Source: an uncultured Spirochaetaceae bacterium
Lineage (GTDB): Bacteria; Spirochaetota; Spirochaetia; Treponematales; Treponemataceae
DNA length: 7,013 nucleotides
Direction: 5' to 3'
NCBI GenBank assembly: GCA_902773215.1
Contig: CACYDQ010000459.1
Coordinates: 1 to 7,013, forward strand
Shown: positions 1 to 5,334 of the stretch, in pieces
Layout: every line of letters begins with the position of its first letter
How positions within the stretch are numbered: position 1 is the stretch's first letter
Notes under the pieces: generated by a model
The model's database searches: none
What the model saw: only the letters and a program-made list of their open reading frames with translations
What the model was told of the DNA's origin: nothing
Made by a program: the position numbers and the translations under genes

Positions 1-147
1 GATGTCCTTGGCACGTTTGAGTCCTTCCTCGTGACCTTTCGTCCTGACCAGACCCCTTTGCCTGGCCCAGCGTCCGTTCCCGTCCATAATAATCCCGACA
101 TGGCGGGGAAGGGAACCGGGCGCTGTGTTTATCGCAGTGCTTTCCAC
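1..147 (-). CDS. uppS: Undecaprenyl diphosphate synthase, N-terminal part (cut by window edge)
   Basis: This cis-prenyltransferase condenses isopentenyl diphosphate onto farnesyl diphosphate to make the C55 lipid carrier precursor used in cell-wall and envelope glycan synthesis. Only the first 49 codons are inside the window. They contain the family signature [20 protein letters not shown] followed by [13 protein letters not shown]. The Asp of MDGNGRW (visible residue 22) matches the catalytic Mg-binding Asp of the family, and the GH pair (38-39) is also conserved. The likely start is GTG at 147-145, three bases after the frr stop codon. No good Shine-Dalgarno sequence is visible beyond purines inside the frr end, so translation may be coupled to frr. 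The frame stays open upstream because it merges with the frr frame, but GTG gives the N-terminal length expected before LPRH. It is the last visible gene of the rpsB-tsf-frr-uppS operon. Identity is secure; the exact start is less so. Confidence 0.93.
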   Translation of the reverse strand, partial: MESTAINTAPGSLPRHVGIIMDGNGRWARQRGLVRTKGHEEGLKRAKDI

Positions 148-150
148 GGC

Positions 151-690
151 TTATTCCATAATCTCTTTTTCTTTCGCGCCGTAGACTTTGTTTATCTCTT
201 CTATATATTTGTCGGTCAGCTTCTGGAGCTTGTCGGTCTCCTGCTTGAGCTGATCCTCGGTGATTTCACCGGCTTTCTGCTGCTTCTTGAGCGCGTCGTT
301 GCCGTCGCGCCTGATGTTCCGGATTGTCGTCCGATAGTTCTCGGCAGTCGCCTTGGCCTGCTTGACCAAATCCTTGCGGCGCTCCTGGGTGAGCGGCGGA
401 ATCGCTATGCGGATAACCTTGCCGTCGTTGGAGGGGTTCAGCCCCAGCTCCGCTTTCTGTATCGCTTTCTCGATTTCCCCGATGAGGCTCTTGTCAAAGG
501 GGGAAATCACGATTGTCCTCGCCTCCGGGATTGAAATCTGCCCCACCTGGTTCAGGGGGGTAGGGGTTCCGTAGTAGTCCACGCGAACCTTGTCAAAAAT
601 AGACGCGCTTGCCCGTCCCGTACGGATTGAGTTGTACTCTTCCTTCAGGCTCGCGACGGTCTTCTCCATCTTTGCCTCATTGTCTGCCAT
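151..690 (-). CDS. frr: Ribosome recycling factor
   Basis: RRF splits the post-termination ribosome together with EF-G so that subunits can be reused; it acts in the cytoplasm. The product has 179 residues, close to the usual 185. The N-terminal helix carries the conserved RTGRAS motif (23-28). The beta-rich domain II follows with [11 protein letters not shown] (about 40-50) and the conserved IPPLTQERR segment (about 97-105). The C-terminal long helices contain RNIRRDGND (about 124-132). The start at 690 is supported by AGGGGGA placed six to eight bases upstream. tsf lies 73 bp upstream and uppS starts three bases downstream, so these are one transcription unit. In many bacteria pyrH sits between tsf and frr; here it is missing from that place. 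Confidence 0.97.
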   Translation of the reverse strand: MADNEAKMEKTVASLKEEYNSIRTGRASASIFDKVRVDYYGTPTPLNQVGQISIPEARTIVISPFDKSLIGEIEKAIQKAELGLNPSNDGKVIRIAIPPLTQERRKDLVKQAKATAENYRTTIRNIRRDGNDALKKQQKAGEITEDQLKQETDKLQKLTDKYIEEINKVYGAKEKEIME

Positions 691-703
691 ATATTCCCCC
701 TAT

Positions 704-738
704 AAAAATTGCCAGCGGGCCCCCTCAAGGGAACCCGC
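704..738 (-). terminator. Intercistronic hairpin between tsf and frr, possible weak terminator or processing site
   Basis: In the 73-bp gap between tsf and frr, GCGGG (715-719) pairs with CCCGC (734-738). After a 2x2 internal loop, CCC (722-724) pairs with GGG (729-731) around a 4-base loop. Reading on the minus strand, a run of five T follows at 708-704, but only after a gap of six bases. That makes it an imperfect intrinsic terminator, so partial termination, RNA processing or 3'-end protection of the rpsB-tsf message are all possible. The hairpin is read directly from the sequence; its function is inference. Confidence 0.45.
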
Positions 739-763
739 CAGCGTTCTTACGTTTATTGTGGAT

Positions 764-1597
764 TTACTTTCCCAGCTGGAGCAGGGCGATGTCGCCAAAC
801 TCAAGCTTGGCACCGACAGAGTTTCCGACCTCGGCGAGCTTCGCCTCGACCGTCTTCTTGTCGTCCTTCACGAACATCTGATCGACGAAGCAAACCTCGG
901 ACAGGTGCTTCTTGATCTTGCCCTCAAGGATTTTCTCCTTGGCGGCATCAGGCTTTCCGGCCATCTTCTCGTCGTTGGCCATCTGAACCTTGAAGATTTC
1001 CTTCTGCTCGTCGATGTAGGACTGGGGAACGTCGGTCTGCTTGATGTAGGCAGGAGTAAAGGCGACCAGGTGCATGCAGCAATCCCTGGCAAACTCCTTC
1101 ACCTTGTCGTCCTCAGAGCCCTTCACGATCGTGACGGCTGCCTGCTTGAAGTTGGAGTGGACGTAGATTCCGGCGGCGGCACCAGCGGGAACGTCGATGA
1201 CCTGAACCTTGCTGACGGACATGTTCTCGCGGGTCTTGGTCGCGAAGTCGGTCAGGATGTTCTTGAGACCATCCTCAACCTGGGTATATCCCTTGGCGAA
1301 CACCTCGTCCAGAATCTTCTCGCCGGACTTGATGAACTCTTCGTTGTTGGCGACAAAGTCCGTCTCGCAGACGAGCTCCACGATAGCAATCTTGCTGCCG
1401 TTCTGCCTGATGAAGATGCGTCCCTCGCTGGTAACGCGCTCCGCCCTCTTGGCGACGGCGGCAAGCCCCTTCTCCTTGAGCAGCTTGGTTGCCGCTTCAA
1501 AGTCGCCGTTGGTCTCGGCAAGGGCCTTCTTGCAGTCCATCATTCCTGCGCCGGTCTGCTCGCGCAGCTCTTTTACCTGTTGTGCTGTGATAGCCAT
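764..1597 (-). CDS. tsf: Translation elongation factor Ts
   Basis: EF-Ts is the guanine nucleotide exchange factor that regenerates EF-Tu-GTP during elongation. The product has 277 residues, close to the E. coli length of 283. The N-terminal UBA-like domain (about 1-55) has VKELREQTGAGMMDCKKAL, the classic EF-Ts signature. The core begins with the EF-Tu-contacting motif TDFVAN (79-84). The second half holds the dimerisation-type subdomain, including the Asp/Lys-rich stretch near residue 190 and the terminal GxxVGAKLEFGDIALLQLGK-like end. The start at 1597 is supported by a GAGGT Shine-Dalgarno sequence about nine bases upstream. The gene begins 21 bp after rpsB ends, with no terminator between, so it is co-transcribed with rpsB. 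Nothing is odd in its length or motifs. Confidence 0.97.
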   Translation of the reverse strand: MAITAQQVKELREQTGAGMMDCKKALAETNGDFEAATKLLKEKGLAAVAKRAERVTSEGRIFIRQNGSKIAIVELVCETDFVANNEEFIKSGEKILDEVFAKGYTQVEDGLKNILTDFATKTRENMSVSKVQVIDVPAGAAAGIYVHSNFKQAAVTIVKGSEDDKVKEFARDCCMHLVAFTPAYIKQTDVPQSYIDEQKEIFKVQMANDEKMAGKPDAAKEKILEGKIKKHLSEVCFVDQMFVKDDKKTVEAKLAEVGNSVGAKLEFGDIALLQLGK

Positions 1598-1618
1598 TTT
1601 ATTTACCTCAGTGATTCC

Positions 1619-2491
1619 TTACTTGTCGTACTTGTCCTCGTCGATGAGGCTGTTCTCCTCATCGCGGCGGTCAGCCTCGGCATCCTCTTCCTTGGTCTCG
1701 GTCGGGGTGTAGTTGGAGTAGTCGACAATCTCCTCGTCCTCGCTTTTGGTGGAGGCATCGGTCGTAATGTCGTCCTCGTCACCCAGGGATTCGATAATCT
1801 TCAGGCCCTGCTCGTTGTCAGCATCGATGACGGCGTTGGCAATGACGGAAGTGAAGAGGCTGATGGCGCGGATAGCGTCATCGTTGCCGGGGATGGGGTA
1901 GTCGATTCCCTCGGGGTTGCAGTTCGTATCGACGATGGCAACGATCGGGATGTGCATGCGGCGGGCTTCGGCGACGGCAATCTGCTCCTTGTGGGTGTCG
2001 ATGATAAAGATTGCACCGGGCAGATCCTTCATCTCCTTGATACCGCCATAGTTCTTGGTCAGCTTCTCCTTCTCCTTGAGAAGACCGGCGACCTCTTTCT
2101 TGGTAAGGTTGTCGAAGGTACCGTCAACTTCCATCTTCTCAATCTTCTTGAGGCGGAGGAGGGACTTCTTAATAGTAGAAAAGTTGGTGAGCGTACCACC
2201 GAGCCAGCGGTTGTTTACGTAGAACTGTCCGCAACGCTCAGCCTCTTTCTGGATGGACTGCTGTGCCTGTTTCTTAGTACCGACGAAAAGGATTGACTTT
2301 CCTGATGCGGCAACCTTGCGAATTTCCTCATAGCTGTCCTTGATGGCACCTATGGTCTTCTGCAAGTCAATGATGTGAATTCCATTGCGCTCTGCGAAGA
2401 TGTACTTCTTCATGCGCGGATCCCAACGCTTTACCTGATGTCCGAAATGAACGCCGGACTCAAGCAGGCTCTTCATGGTAACTACTGCCAT
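1619..2491 (-). CDS. rpsB: 30S ribosomal protein S2 with long acidic C-terminal tail
   Basis: S2 binds late to the 30S subunit between head and body and is needed for S1 association in many bacteria. The product has 290 residues from the chosen start. The S2 signatures are present: [19 protein letters not shown] (about 9-27), the [12 protein letters not shown] segment, the [16 protein letters not shown] segment, and [20 protein letters not shown]. The start at 2491 is chosen because AAGGAG lies six bases upstream and [13 protein letters not shown] is the normal S2 N-terminus. The frame is open for 50 more codons upstream, but that stretch is not S2-like. Residues 238-290 form an added tail of about 53 residues with 23 Asp/Glu, absent from the roughly 241-residue E. 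coli protein. It is the first gene of the operon. No convincing promoter was seen between it and maf, so readthrough from maf is possible. Confidence 0.97.
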   Translation of the reverse strand: MAVVTMKSLLESGVHFGHQVKRWDPRMKKYIFAERNGIHIIDLQKTIGAIKDSYEEIRKVAASGKSILFVGTKKQAQQSIQKEAERCGQFYVNNRWLGGTLTNFSTIKKSLLRLKKIEKMEVDGTFDNLTKKEVAGLLKEKEKLTKNYGGIKEMKDLPGAIFIIDTHKEQIAVAEARRMHIPIVAIVDTNCNPEGIDYPIPGNDDAIRAISLFTSVIANAVIDADNEQGLKIIESLGDEDDITTDASTKSEDEEIVDYSNYTPTETKEEDAEADRRDEENSLIDEDKYDK

Positions 2492-2497
2492 GACAAA

Positions 2498-2503
2498 CTC
2501 CTT
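2498..2503 (-). promoter_or_regulatory. Shine-Dalgarno sequence of rpsB
   Basis: AAGGAG on the minus strand, six bases before the ATG at 2491. It fixes the rpsB start against the longer open frame that reaches back to 2641. It is also the segment that can be masked by the hairpin at 2498-2515. Confidence 0.85.
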
Positions 2504-2544
2504 CACCGGAAGAAAGCCTTTCTCTCTTTTTGGAGGCTTCTTCC
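2498..2544 (-). promoter_or_regulatory. rpsB leader with two mutually exclusive hairpins, candidate autoregulatory element
   Basis: Two structures compete in the rpsB 5' leader. Hairpin A pairs GGAAGAAGCCT (2544-2534) with AGGCTTTCTTCC (2519-2508): 11 base pairs with one bulged T and a 14-base purine-rich loop, leaving the ribosome-binding site free. Hairpin B pairs TTTCTTC (2515-2509) with GAAGGAG (2504-2498) over a CGGT loop: 7 base pairs including two G-U. It covers the whole Shine-Dalgarno sequence. The two share bases 2509-2515, so they cannot form together. S2 is known to repress its own operon in E. coli through the rpsB leader; that this leader does the same job is inference. Stability was not calculated. 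Confidence 0.45.
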
Positions 2545-2637
2545 ACCTGTCCTTATTTCTCGTAGCCGTATGAACGGCCCGGAAGATTCCCCTCCGCACG
2601 CTGGCATACAGCCCCCGGTGGAGTAGGGCGGGCCACG

Positions 2638-3234
2638 TCATTTTTCTATGAACGTATAACCCTGCTCCTTGAGCATATCATAAAGCTCAAATATAGGCAA
2701 GCCCATTATGCCGCTCTCCGAGCCTTCTATTTTCCGTATGAAGCAGGAGGCCAGCCCCTGTATCCGGTATCCGCCCGCCACACCGTGCCATTCGCCCGTG
2801 TTGACGTACCACTCGATTTCATCCTCACTCATCGGGGCAAAACTCAGGTGGCTGACGCACTGGCGTGTCGTTATGTCGTGCAGGTTGTCGTTGTAGAGGG
2901 CGACACCGGTTATGACCTCATGGTCATGCCCCTGAAAGGCCCTCATCATGCTGGCGGCCTCCTCCTTACTCGATGGCTTGCCGAAAAGCTTTCCCTCGAA
3001 CAGAATAGCCGTGTCCGCACCGAGAATCCAGCCTATGTCCTCCTGGACCGTGGAGATGCGCTGGGCAATCGCCTCGACCTTTTTGCAGGCGAGATACTCC
3101 GGGGCATCCTTCATGTCCAGGTCCTGAGGAATCCGCTCGTCTATGTCCGCAGGGTTCACTACGAAGGGAATGCCCATCATTTTGAGAATTTCCTGCCTTC
3201 TGGGGGATGAGGATGCCAAAATCAATGCTTCCAT
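2638..3234 (-). CDS. maf: Maf family nucleotide pyrophosphatase
   Basis: Maf proteins hydrolyse non-canonical or excess nucleoside triphosphates (dTTP, UTP and modified forms) to the monophosphate plus pyrophosphate, and are linked to cell-division control. From the chosen start the product has 198 residues, the usual size. Family motifs are in order: [14 protein letters not shown] (4-17), the GADTAI segment with the conserved Asp (74), GKP (85-87), and the C-terminal [10 protein letters not shown] and GLPIFEL segments (about 151-184). The frame stays open to a TTG at 3315, but the family N-terminus begins at [13 protein letters not shown]. Upstream of the chosen ATG only a weak GAG/GTGGA lies nearby. 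A much better AAAAGGAGG (about 3296-3304) lies 16 bases before an in-frame ATG at 3279, so a 15-residue longer form is possible. It is divergent from tRNA-Arg and 146 bp upstream of rpsB. Confidence 0.93.
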   Translation of the reverse strand: MEALILASSSPRRQEILKMMGIPFVVNPADIDERIPQDLDMKDAPEYLACKKVEAIAQRISTVQEDIGWILGADTAILFEGKLFGKPSSKEEAASMMRAFQGHDHEVITGVALYNDNLHDITTRQCVSHLSFAPMSEDEIEWYVNTGEWHGVAGGYRIQGLASCFIRKIEGSESGIMGLPIFELYDMLKEQGYTFIEK

Positions 3235-3308
3235 GTATGTTCCACTCTTTTTTTTACTTGGGGCCGTCTCAAAAAACATCAGAATTTTGAAAGAGCCTCC
3301 TTTTCCCG

Positions 3309-3335
3309 TTGACAAGTTTTACATAAAACTATAAG
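3309..3335 (+). promoter_or_regulatory. Promoter of tRNA-Arg
   Basis: TTGACA (3309-3314, full -35 consensus) is followed after 15 bases by TATAAG (3330-3335, five of six to -10 consensus). The predicted start is near 3342, about 13 bases before the mature tRNA. The 15-base spacer is shorter than the optimal 17. The spacer plus the first -10 base, 3315-3330, reads as the palindrome AGTTTTACATAAAACT. Confidence 0.75.
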
Positions 3336-3352
3336 CTGTTTCTCATAGTTTT
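3315..3352. repeat. Overlapping inverted repeats on the tRNA-Arg promoter
   Basis: AGTTTT (3315-3320) and AAAACT (3325-3330) form a palindrome filling the -35/-10 spacer. AAAACTAT (3325-3332) and ATAGTTTT (3345-3352) form a second perfect 8-bp dyad spanning the -10 and the predicted start site. Three half-sites of one sequence therefore cover the promoter. This may be an operator, or chance in AT-rich DNA. Confidence 0.5.
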
Positions 3353-3354
3353 GC

Positions 3355-3428
3355 GGGAGATTAGCTCAATTGGATAGAGCGTCGGCCTCCGGAGCCGAAG
3401 GTTGTGGGTTCGAACCTCATATCTCCCA
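3355..3428 (+). tRNA. tRNA-Arg (anticodon CCG)
   Basis: A complete cloverleaf can be drawn. The acceptor stem pairs GGGAGAT (3355-3361) with ATCTCCC (3421-3427), with discriminator A at 3428. The D stem is GCTC/GAGC (3364-3367 with 3377-3380). The anticodon stem TCGGC/GCCGA (3382-3386 with 3394-3398) closes the loop CTCCGGA, so the anticodon is CCG (3389-3391), reading the arginine codon CGG. The variable loop has five bases, and the T arm has the standard TTCGAAC loop with two G-U pairs in the stem. The 3' CCA is not encoded (TC follows the discriminator), so it must be added by nucleotidyltransferase. It is a lone tRNA with its own promoter upstream and terminator downstream. Confidence 0.97.
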
Positions 3429-3448
3429 TCTTTTTCTTGGTGCAAAAT

Positions 3449-3486
3449 AAAAGGGCAAGGACAGCTCGCTGTCTATGCCCTTTTTT
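3449..3486. terminator. Bidirectional intrinsic terminator between tRNA-Arg and the HEAT-like gene
   Basis: A long stem pairs AAAAGGGCA-AGGACAG with CTGTCTA-TGCCCTTTT around a CTCG loop: 16 pairs counting one G-U, and one A-A mismatch. On the plus strand it runs into TTTTTTATTT, ending the tRNA transcript. On the minus strand it is followed by TTTTATTTT, ending the gene whose stop is at 3503. Confidence 0.92.
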
Positions 3487-3502
3487 ATTTGTGCTTTCCA
3501 GC

Positions 3503-4195
3503 TTATTTCTTGTTGGACTGCAGGTCGCGCAAGAGGCTCAGGGCCTTGAGGCGGACCGGGGTCGCATACCGATAGTTGGCAGCAATCTCGGAGATTGACT
3601 GAATCAGGGCATTCCTGTCAACAGCCTTGGGAGCAAGCTTTTCATAGGCACTCAGGATGTCGTAGGCGAGGGAGCTGGTCGGGTTCAGAGCAGCATACTT
3701 ATGCTGGATGAACTCGATGGCGGCGAGAACCTCGTCATTGTCGTTCATGCCAATCTCGCCGAGAGAGCGGACTGCGGCACTGACGACCATGGGCTCAGCA
3801 TCCTCAGTCGTGATGGTGAGCAGGGTGTCCTTTGACTCCTTTGAGGGAACCTTACCGAGCAAATCACAAGCCTTGGCGCGGATGTCCGGGAAATTGTTCA
3901 CGAGACGGCCGTTGGTGCGGGCCTTTGTCGTGACACCTTCTCCAGCGAGGCTCTGCATGGCGGCGCGCTGCTCCTCGGTGACAGTCCCGTCCTTAACGGA
4001 CTCCTCGAGGTACTGCAGGGCGACGAGCTTATTGTCATAGTCCTGGGAGTGCGCAAGCTCCGTGATGATTACATCCTGCACGTTGCTCAGGTACAGCTCC
4101 TCGACAGAGGTCTCGGAACCACGGTTCTGTGCAAAAACCGCACCAGCAAGCAGAAGAAGGCCTGCACCGCAGGCGATAGACTTAACTAATTTCAT
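3503..4195 (-). CDS. Secreted HEAT-repeat-like periplasmic protein
   Basis: I do not recognise a named gene. The product has 230 residues. The first 22 form a type I signal peptide: Lys at 2 and 5, a hydrophobic core with GLLLLAGAV, and a VFA|Q cleavage site, so the mature protein should be periplasmic. The rest is almost entirely helical. Residues about 100-145 (IRAKACDLLGKVPS, then VVSAAVRSLGEIG) look like a HEAT pair, and the end (VRLKALSLLRDL, about 215-227) looks like another; weaker helical hairpins fill the middle. HEAT proteins usually act as protein-binding scaffolds, and no catalytic motif is seen. The start at 4195 has AGGAGG six bases upstream. Its own promoter lies at 4227-4255 and it ends at the bidirectional terminator, so it is probably monocistronic. 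The partner and role are unknown. Confidence 0.85.
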   Translation of the reverse strand: MKLVKSIACGAGLLLLAGAVFAQNRGSETSVEELYLSNVQDVIITELAHSQDYDNKLVALQYLEESVKDGTVTEEQRAAMQSLAGEGVTTKARTNGRLVNNFPDIRAKACDLLGKVPSKESKDTLLTITTEDAEPMVVSAAVRSLGEIGMNDNDEVLAAIEFIQHKYAALNPTSSLAYDILSAYEKLAPKAVDRNALIQSISEIAANYRYATPVRLKALSLLRDLQSNKK

Positions 4196-4201
4196 TTGAA
4201 T

Positions 4202-4207
4202 CCTCCT
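4202..4207 (-). promoter_or_regulatory. Shine-Dalgarno sequence of the HEAT-like gene
   Basis: AGGAGG on the minus strand, six bases before the ATG at 4195. This near-perfect site suggests efficient translation, in contrast to the neighbouring lipoprotein gene, which has none. Confidence 0.85.
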
Positions 4208-4218
4208 GGATTGATTAC

Positions 4219-4260
4219 AAGAATTGATTTTATATCATTCTCAATAAAAAATCAATTCTT
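4219..4260. repeat. Perfect 13-bp inverted repeat around the HEAT-like gene promoter
   Basis: AAGAATTGATTTT (4219-4231) is the exact reverse complement of AAAATCAATTCTT (4248-4260), with 16 bases between. The -35 of the minus-strand promoter lies within the right arm, and the -10 lies in the left arm plus one base. A third ATTGATT lies nearby at 4210-4216. On the plus strand the repeat is followed by a run of T, as in a terminator, but no plus-strand gene precedes it other than the already terminated tRNA. It may be an operator for a dimeric regulator. Confidence 0.7.
4227..4255 (-). promoter_or_regulatory. Promoter of the HEAT-like gene
   Basis: On the minus strand TTGATT (4255-4250) is followed after exactly 17 bases by TAAAAT (4232-4227). 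The match to consensus is four of six and five of six. The predicted start is near 4220, giving a leader of about 25 bases that carries the Shine-Dalgarno sequence. Because of the dyad, a weaker mirror promoter (TTGATT, 17 bases, AAAAAT) can be read on the plus strand. Confidence 0.65.
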
Positions 4261-4261
4261 T

Positions 4262-4417
4262 TTTTTGTTTTATCGGGCAGACAAGCTGCCTGACGTGGCA
4301 TATACAGGAAACGTCCTAAGTCCGCTCCCTGCCGGGATTTACGAGTCTTAGGCCTCGTTCCTCCCGGGTCTCTGCCTAAATAACAAAGCTCGCCCCGCAT
4401 TGTTACAGGGCCGGACG
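4262..4417. other. Intergenic stretch with several stem-loops, no gene recognised
   Basis: This is the 3' side of the lipoprotein gene. It contains three separate dyads. CGGGCAG/CTGCCTG (4274-4292) has a 5-base loop. CCTAAG/CTTAGG (4315-4320 with 4347-4352) encloses TCCC/GGGA (4326-4329 with 4334-4337). TAACAA/TTGTTA (4381-4386 with 4400-4405) is extended by CCT/AGG (4375-4377 with 4407-4409). None is followed by a good T run on the minus strand, so I cannot name a terminator for the lipoprotein gene. The stretch could be a structured 3' UTR or a small RNA gene. It does not match tRNA, 6S, SRP RNA or tmRNA features that I can recognise. Confidence 0.4.
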
Positions 4418-5263
4418 CTACATCTGGGGCAGATGGAGCTTCCAGTCCCCCTTGACCTTCCGCAGGTAGTAGTAAACCGTATCACCGGCGTATTTTCCCG
4501 TCTCTTCCGTACGAATCTGGACGGCCTTGACGCTGCTCTCGGTCTCGTAGCGAATCTCGTCCATCTCGTTGCCCTGGCGGGACGGGATGAAGATGTACTT
4601 GAAGTAGTCCTCCAGCGTAGCAAGAGTCAGTCCCTTGACCGGGAGTCTCTTCTGGGCCTTCTTGAGGTTGGACTTGTTGGACCAGTAGGTTTTGCTCTCC
4701 TCGTCCAGGTAGTTCAGCCAAGACTTGTAATTCTGATCCTTCATAACGGAATTCAACTCGTTAATAAGGGCAAGAACCGCTTCCTTATCCTTGTTGAAGG
4801 TCGCCACGTCGACCGTCTGCCCCGCCATCTGGGCAACCGAACGAGTATACTCCTCGTCGGCGACCTCTTCCTTTTTAGGCTCGGGCTTCGGCTCCTCTTT
4901 CTTGGGCTCTTCCTTTTTAGGTTCGGGTTTTGCCTCTTCCTTCTTGGGAGCAGGCTTCGGCTCCTCCTTCTTGGGCTCAACCTTCGCCTCTTCCTTGGGC
5001 TTTGGGTCGGGCTTGGGAGTCGTGAAGGATGCTTCCACGGCCACAGGCTCCTCTTTCTTGGGCTCGGGCTTCGGCTTCGCCTCCTGCTTGGGGGCCTCCG
5101 CGACCGGCTCCGGGGCAGGCTTTATCTCCTGCTCGGGAATTTCCTGGATGACTGACCCGGTGTTCTCGGTCTCCTTAGTATGCGAGCAGTTCGCCACGCA
5201 ACCAGATGCGAGCGTCGCTGCGAATATAATAGAAGAAATCTTAAGAATATGGCAACTCTTCAT
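4418..5263 (-). CDS. Lipoprotein with Pro/Lys/Glu tether and C-terminal NTF2-like-looking domain
   Basis: No named gene recognised. The product has 281 residues. Residues 1-22 are a lipoprotein signal peptide with lipobox LASGC, predicting acylation at Cys22; spirochaete lipoboxes are relaxed in this way. Residues about 45-137 are a low-complexity, probably extended tether with six PKKEE units, long enough to hold the globular part away from the membrane or reach the peptidoglycan. Residues about 152-281 form a compact domain: a first helix (NKDKEAVLALINELNSVM), a YKSWLNYLDEESKTYW helix, and late strands ending VYYYLRKVKGDWKLHLP. This resembles the NTF2/SnoaL-like cone fold, but the match is by eye. 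The start at 5263 gives the only sensible signal peptide, yet no usable Shine-Dalgarno sequence precedes it. The gene shares a divergent promoter region with the lysine-rich protein gene. Confidence 0.88.
   Translation of the reverse strand: MKSCHILKISSIIFAATLASGCVANCSHTKETENTGSVIQEIPEQEIKPAPEPVAEAPKQEAKPKPEPKKEEPVAVEASFTTPKPDPKPKEEAKVEPKKEEPKPAPKKEEAKPEPKKEEPKKEEPKPEPKKEEVADEEYTRSVAQMAGQTVDVATFNKDKEAVLALINELNSVMKDQNYKSWLNYLDEESKTYWSNKSNLKKAQKRLPVKGLTLATLEDYFKYIFIPSRQGNEMDEIRYETESSVKAVQIRTEETGKYAGDTVYYYLRKVKGDWKLHLPQM
4865..5062 (-). repeat. PKKEE-unit repeat region inside the lipoprotein gene
   Basis: The region encodes six PKKEE units at residues 68-72, 97-101, 106-110, 115-119, 120-124 and 129-133, linked by KP, EP and AK. 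The last five are almost contiguous, with spacing of 9, 9, 5 and 9 residues. The DNA repeats are similar enough to allow copy-number change by slippage. The complementary strand gives long Leu/Gly/Phe-rich open frames, which are artefacts of this repeat. Confidence 0.9.
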
Positions 5264-5269
5264 ACTTCT

Positions 5270-5298
5270 ATAATAAACGTTATCTTTCTTTCCGTCAA
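5270..5298 (-). promoter_or_regulatory. Promoter of the lipoprotein gene, predicted start at the ATG
   Basis: On the minus strand TTGACG (5298-5293) is followed after exactly 17 bases by TATTAT (5275-5270), five of six matches in each box. Only six bases (AGAAGT) separate the -10 from the ATG at 5263, so the predicted transcription start is the A of the ATG or the base before it. Confidence 0.8.
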
Positions 5299-5305
5299 GG
5301 AAAGC

Positions 5306-5334
5306 TTGCGTTATCCGCCGAACAGGGGTATAAT
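5306..5334 (+). promoter_or_regulatory. Promoter of the lysine-rich protein gene, predicted start at the ATG
   Basis: TTGCGT (5306-5311, three of six) is followed after exactly 17 bases by a perfect TATAAT (5329-5334). Six bases (TTTCCT) then lead to the ATG at 5341. AGGGG (5324-5328) resembles a Shine-Dalgarno sequence but lies 12 bases from the ATG and upstream of the -10, so it would be transcribed only from an earlier promoter. The -35 boxes of the two divergent promoters are seven bases apart. Confidence 0.65.

Noticed and set aside
711..743. Direct repeat GCCAGCG at 711-717 and 737-743.
   Set aside because: Seven bases in GC-rich DNA, partly a by-product of the hairpin arms; no sign of a mobile element or attachment site.
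590..2296. A 568-codon open frame on the plus strand covering the rpsB-tsf region.
   Set aside because: It runs antisense to the clear rpsB, tsf and frr genes. Its Leu/Val/Asp/Gly-rich text is what the reverse frame of their codons yields, and it has no recognisable domain.
2492..2641. A 50-codon upstream extension of rpsB.
   Set aside because: The S2 family begins at [13 protein letters not shown] and a strong Shine-Dalgarno sequence sits six bases before that ATG. The extension has no S2 similarity and contains the leader hairpins.
3235..3315. A longer maf product starting at TTG 3315 or ATG 3279.
   Set aside because: The family N-terminus starts at the ATG at 3234. The AAAAGGAGG near 3300 is 16 bases from ATG 3279, too far for a normal site, although a short extension is not fully excluded.
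4230..4400. A 56-codon minus-strand open frame between the lipoprotein and HEAT-like genes.
   Set aside because: It has no Shine-Dalgarno sequence before its ATG, overlaps the stem-loops and the promoter of the next gene, and has no recognisable composition or motif.
4400..5155. Long Leu/Gly/Phe/Arg-rich plus-strand frames opposite the lipoprotein gene, looking like a membrane protein.
   Set aside because: They are the complement of the PKKEE-coding repeats (aag/gag/ccg codons read backwards), not a real hydrophobic protein.
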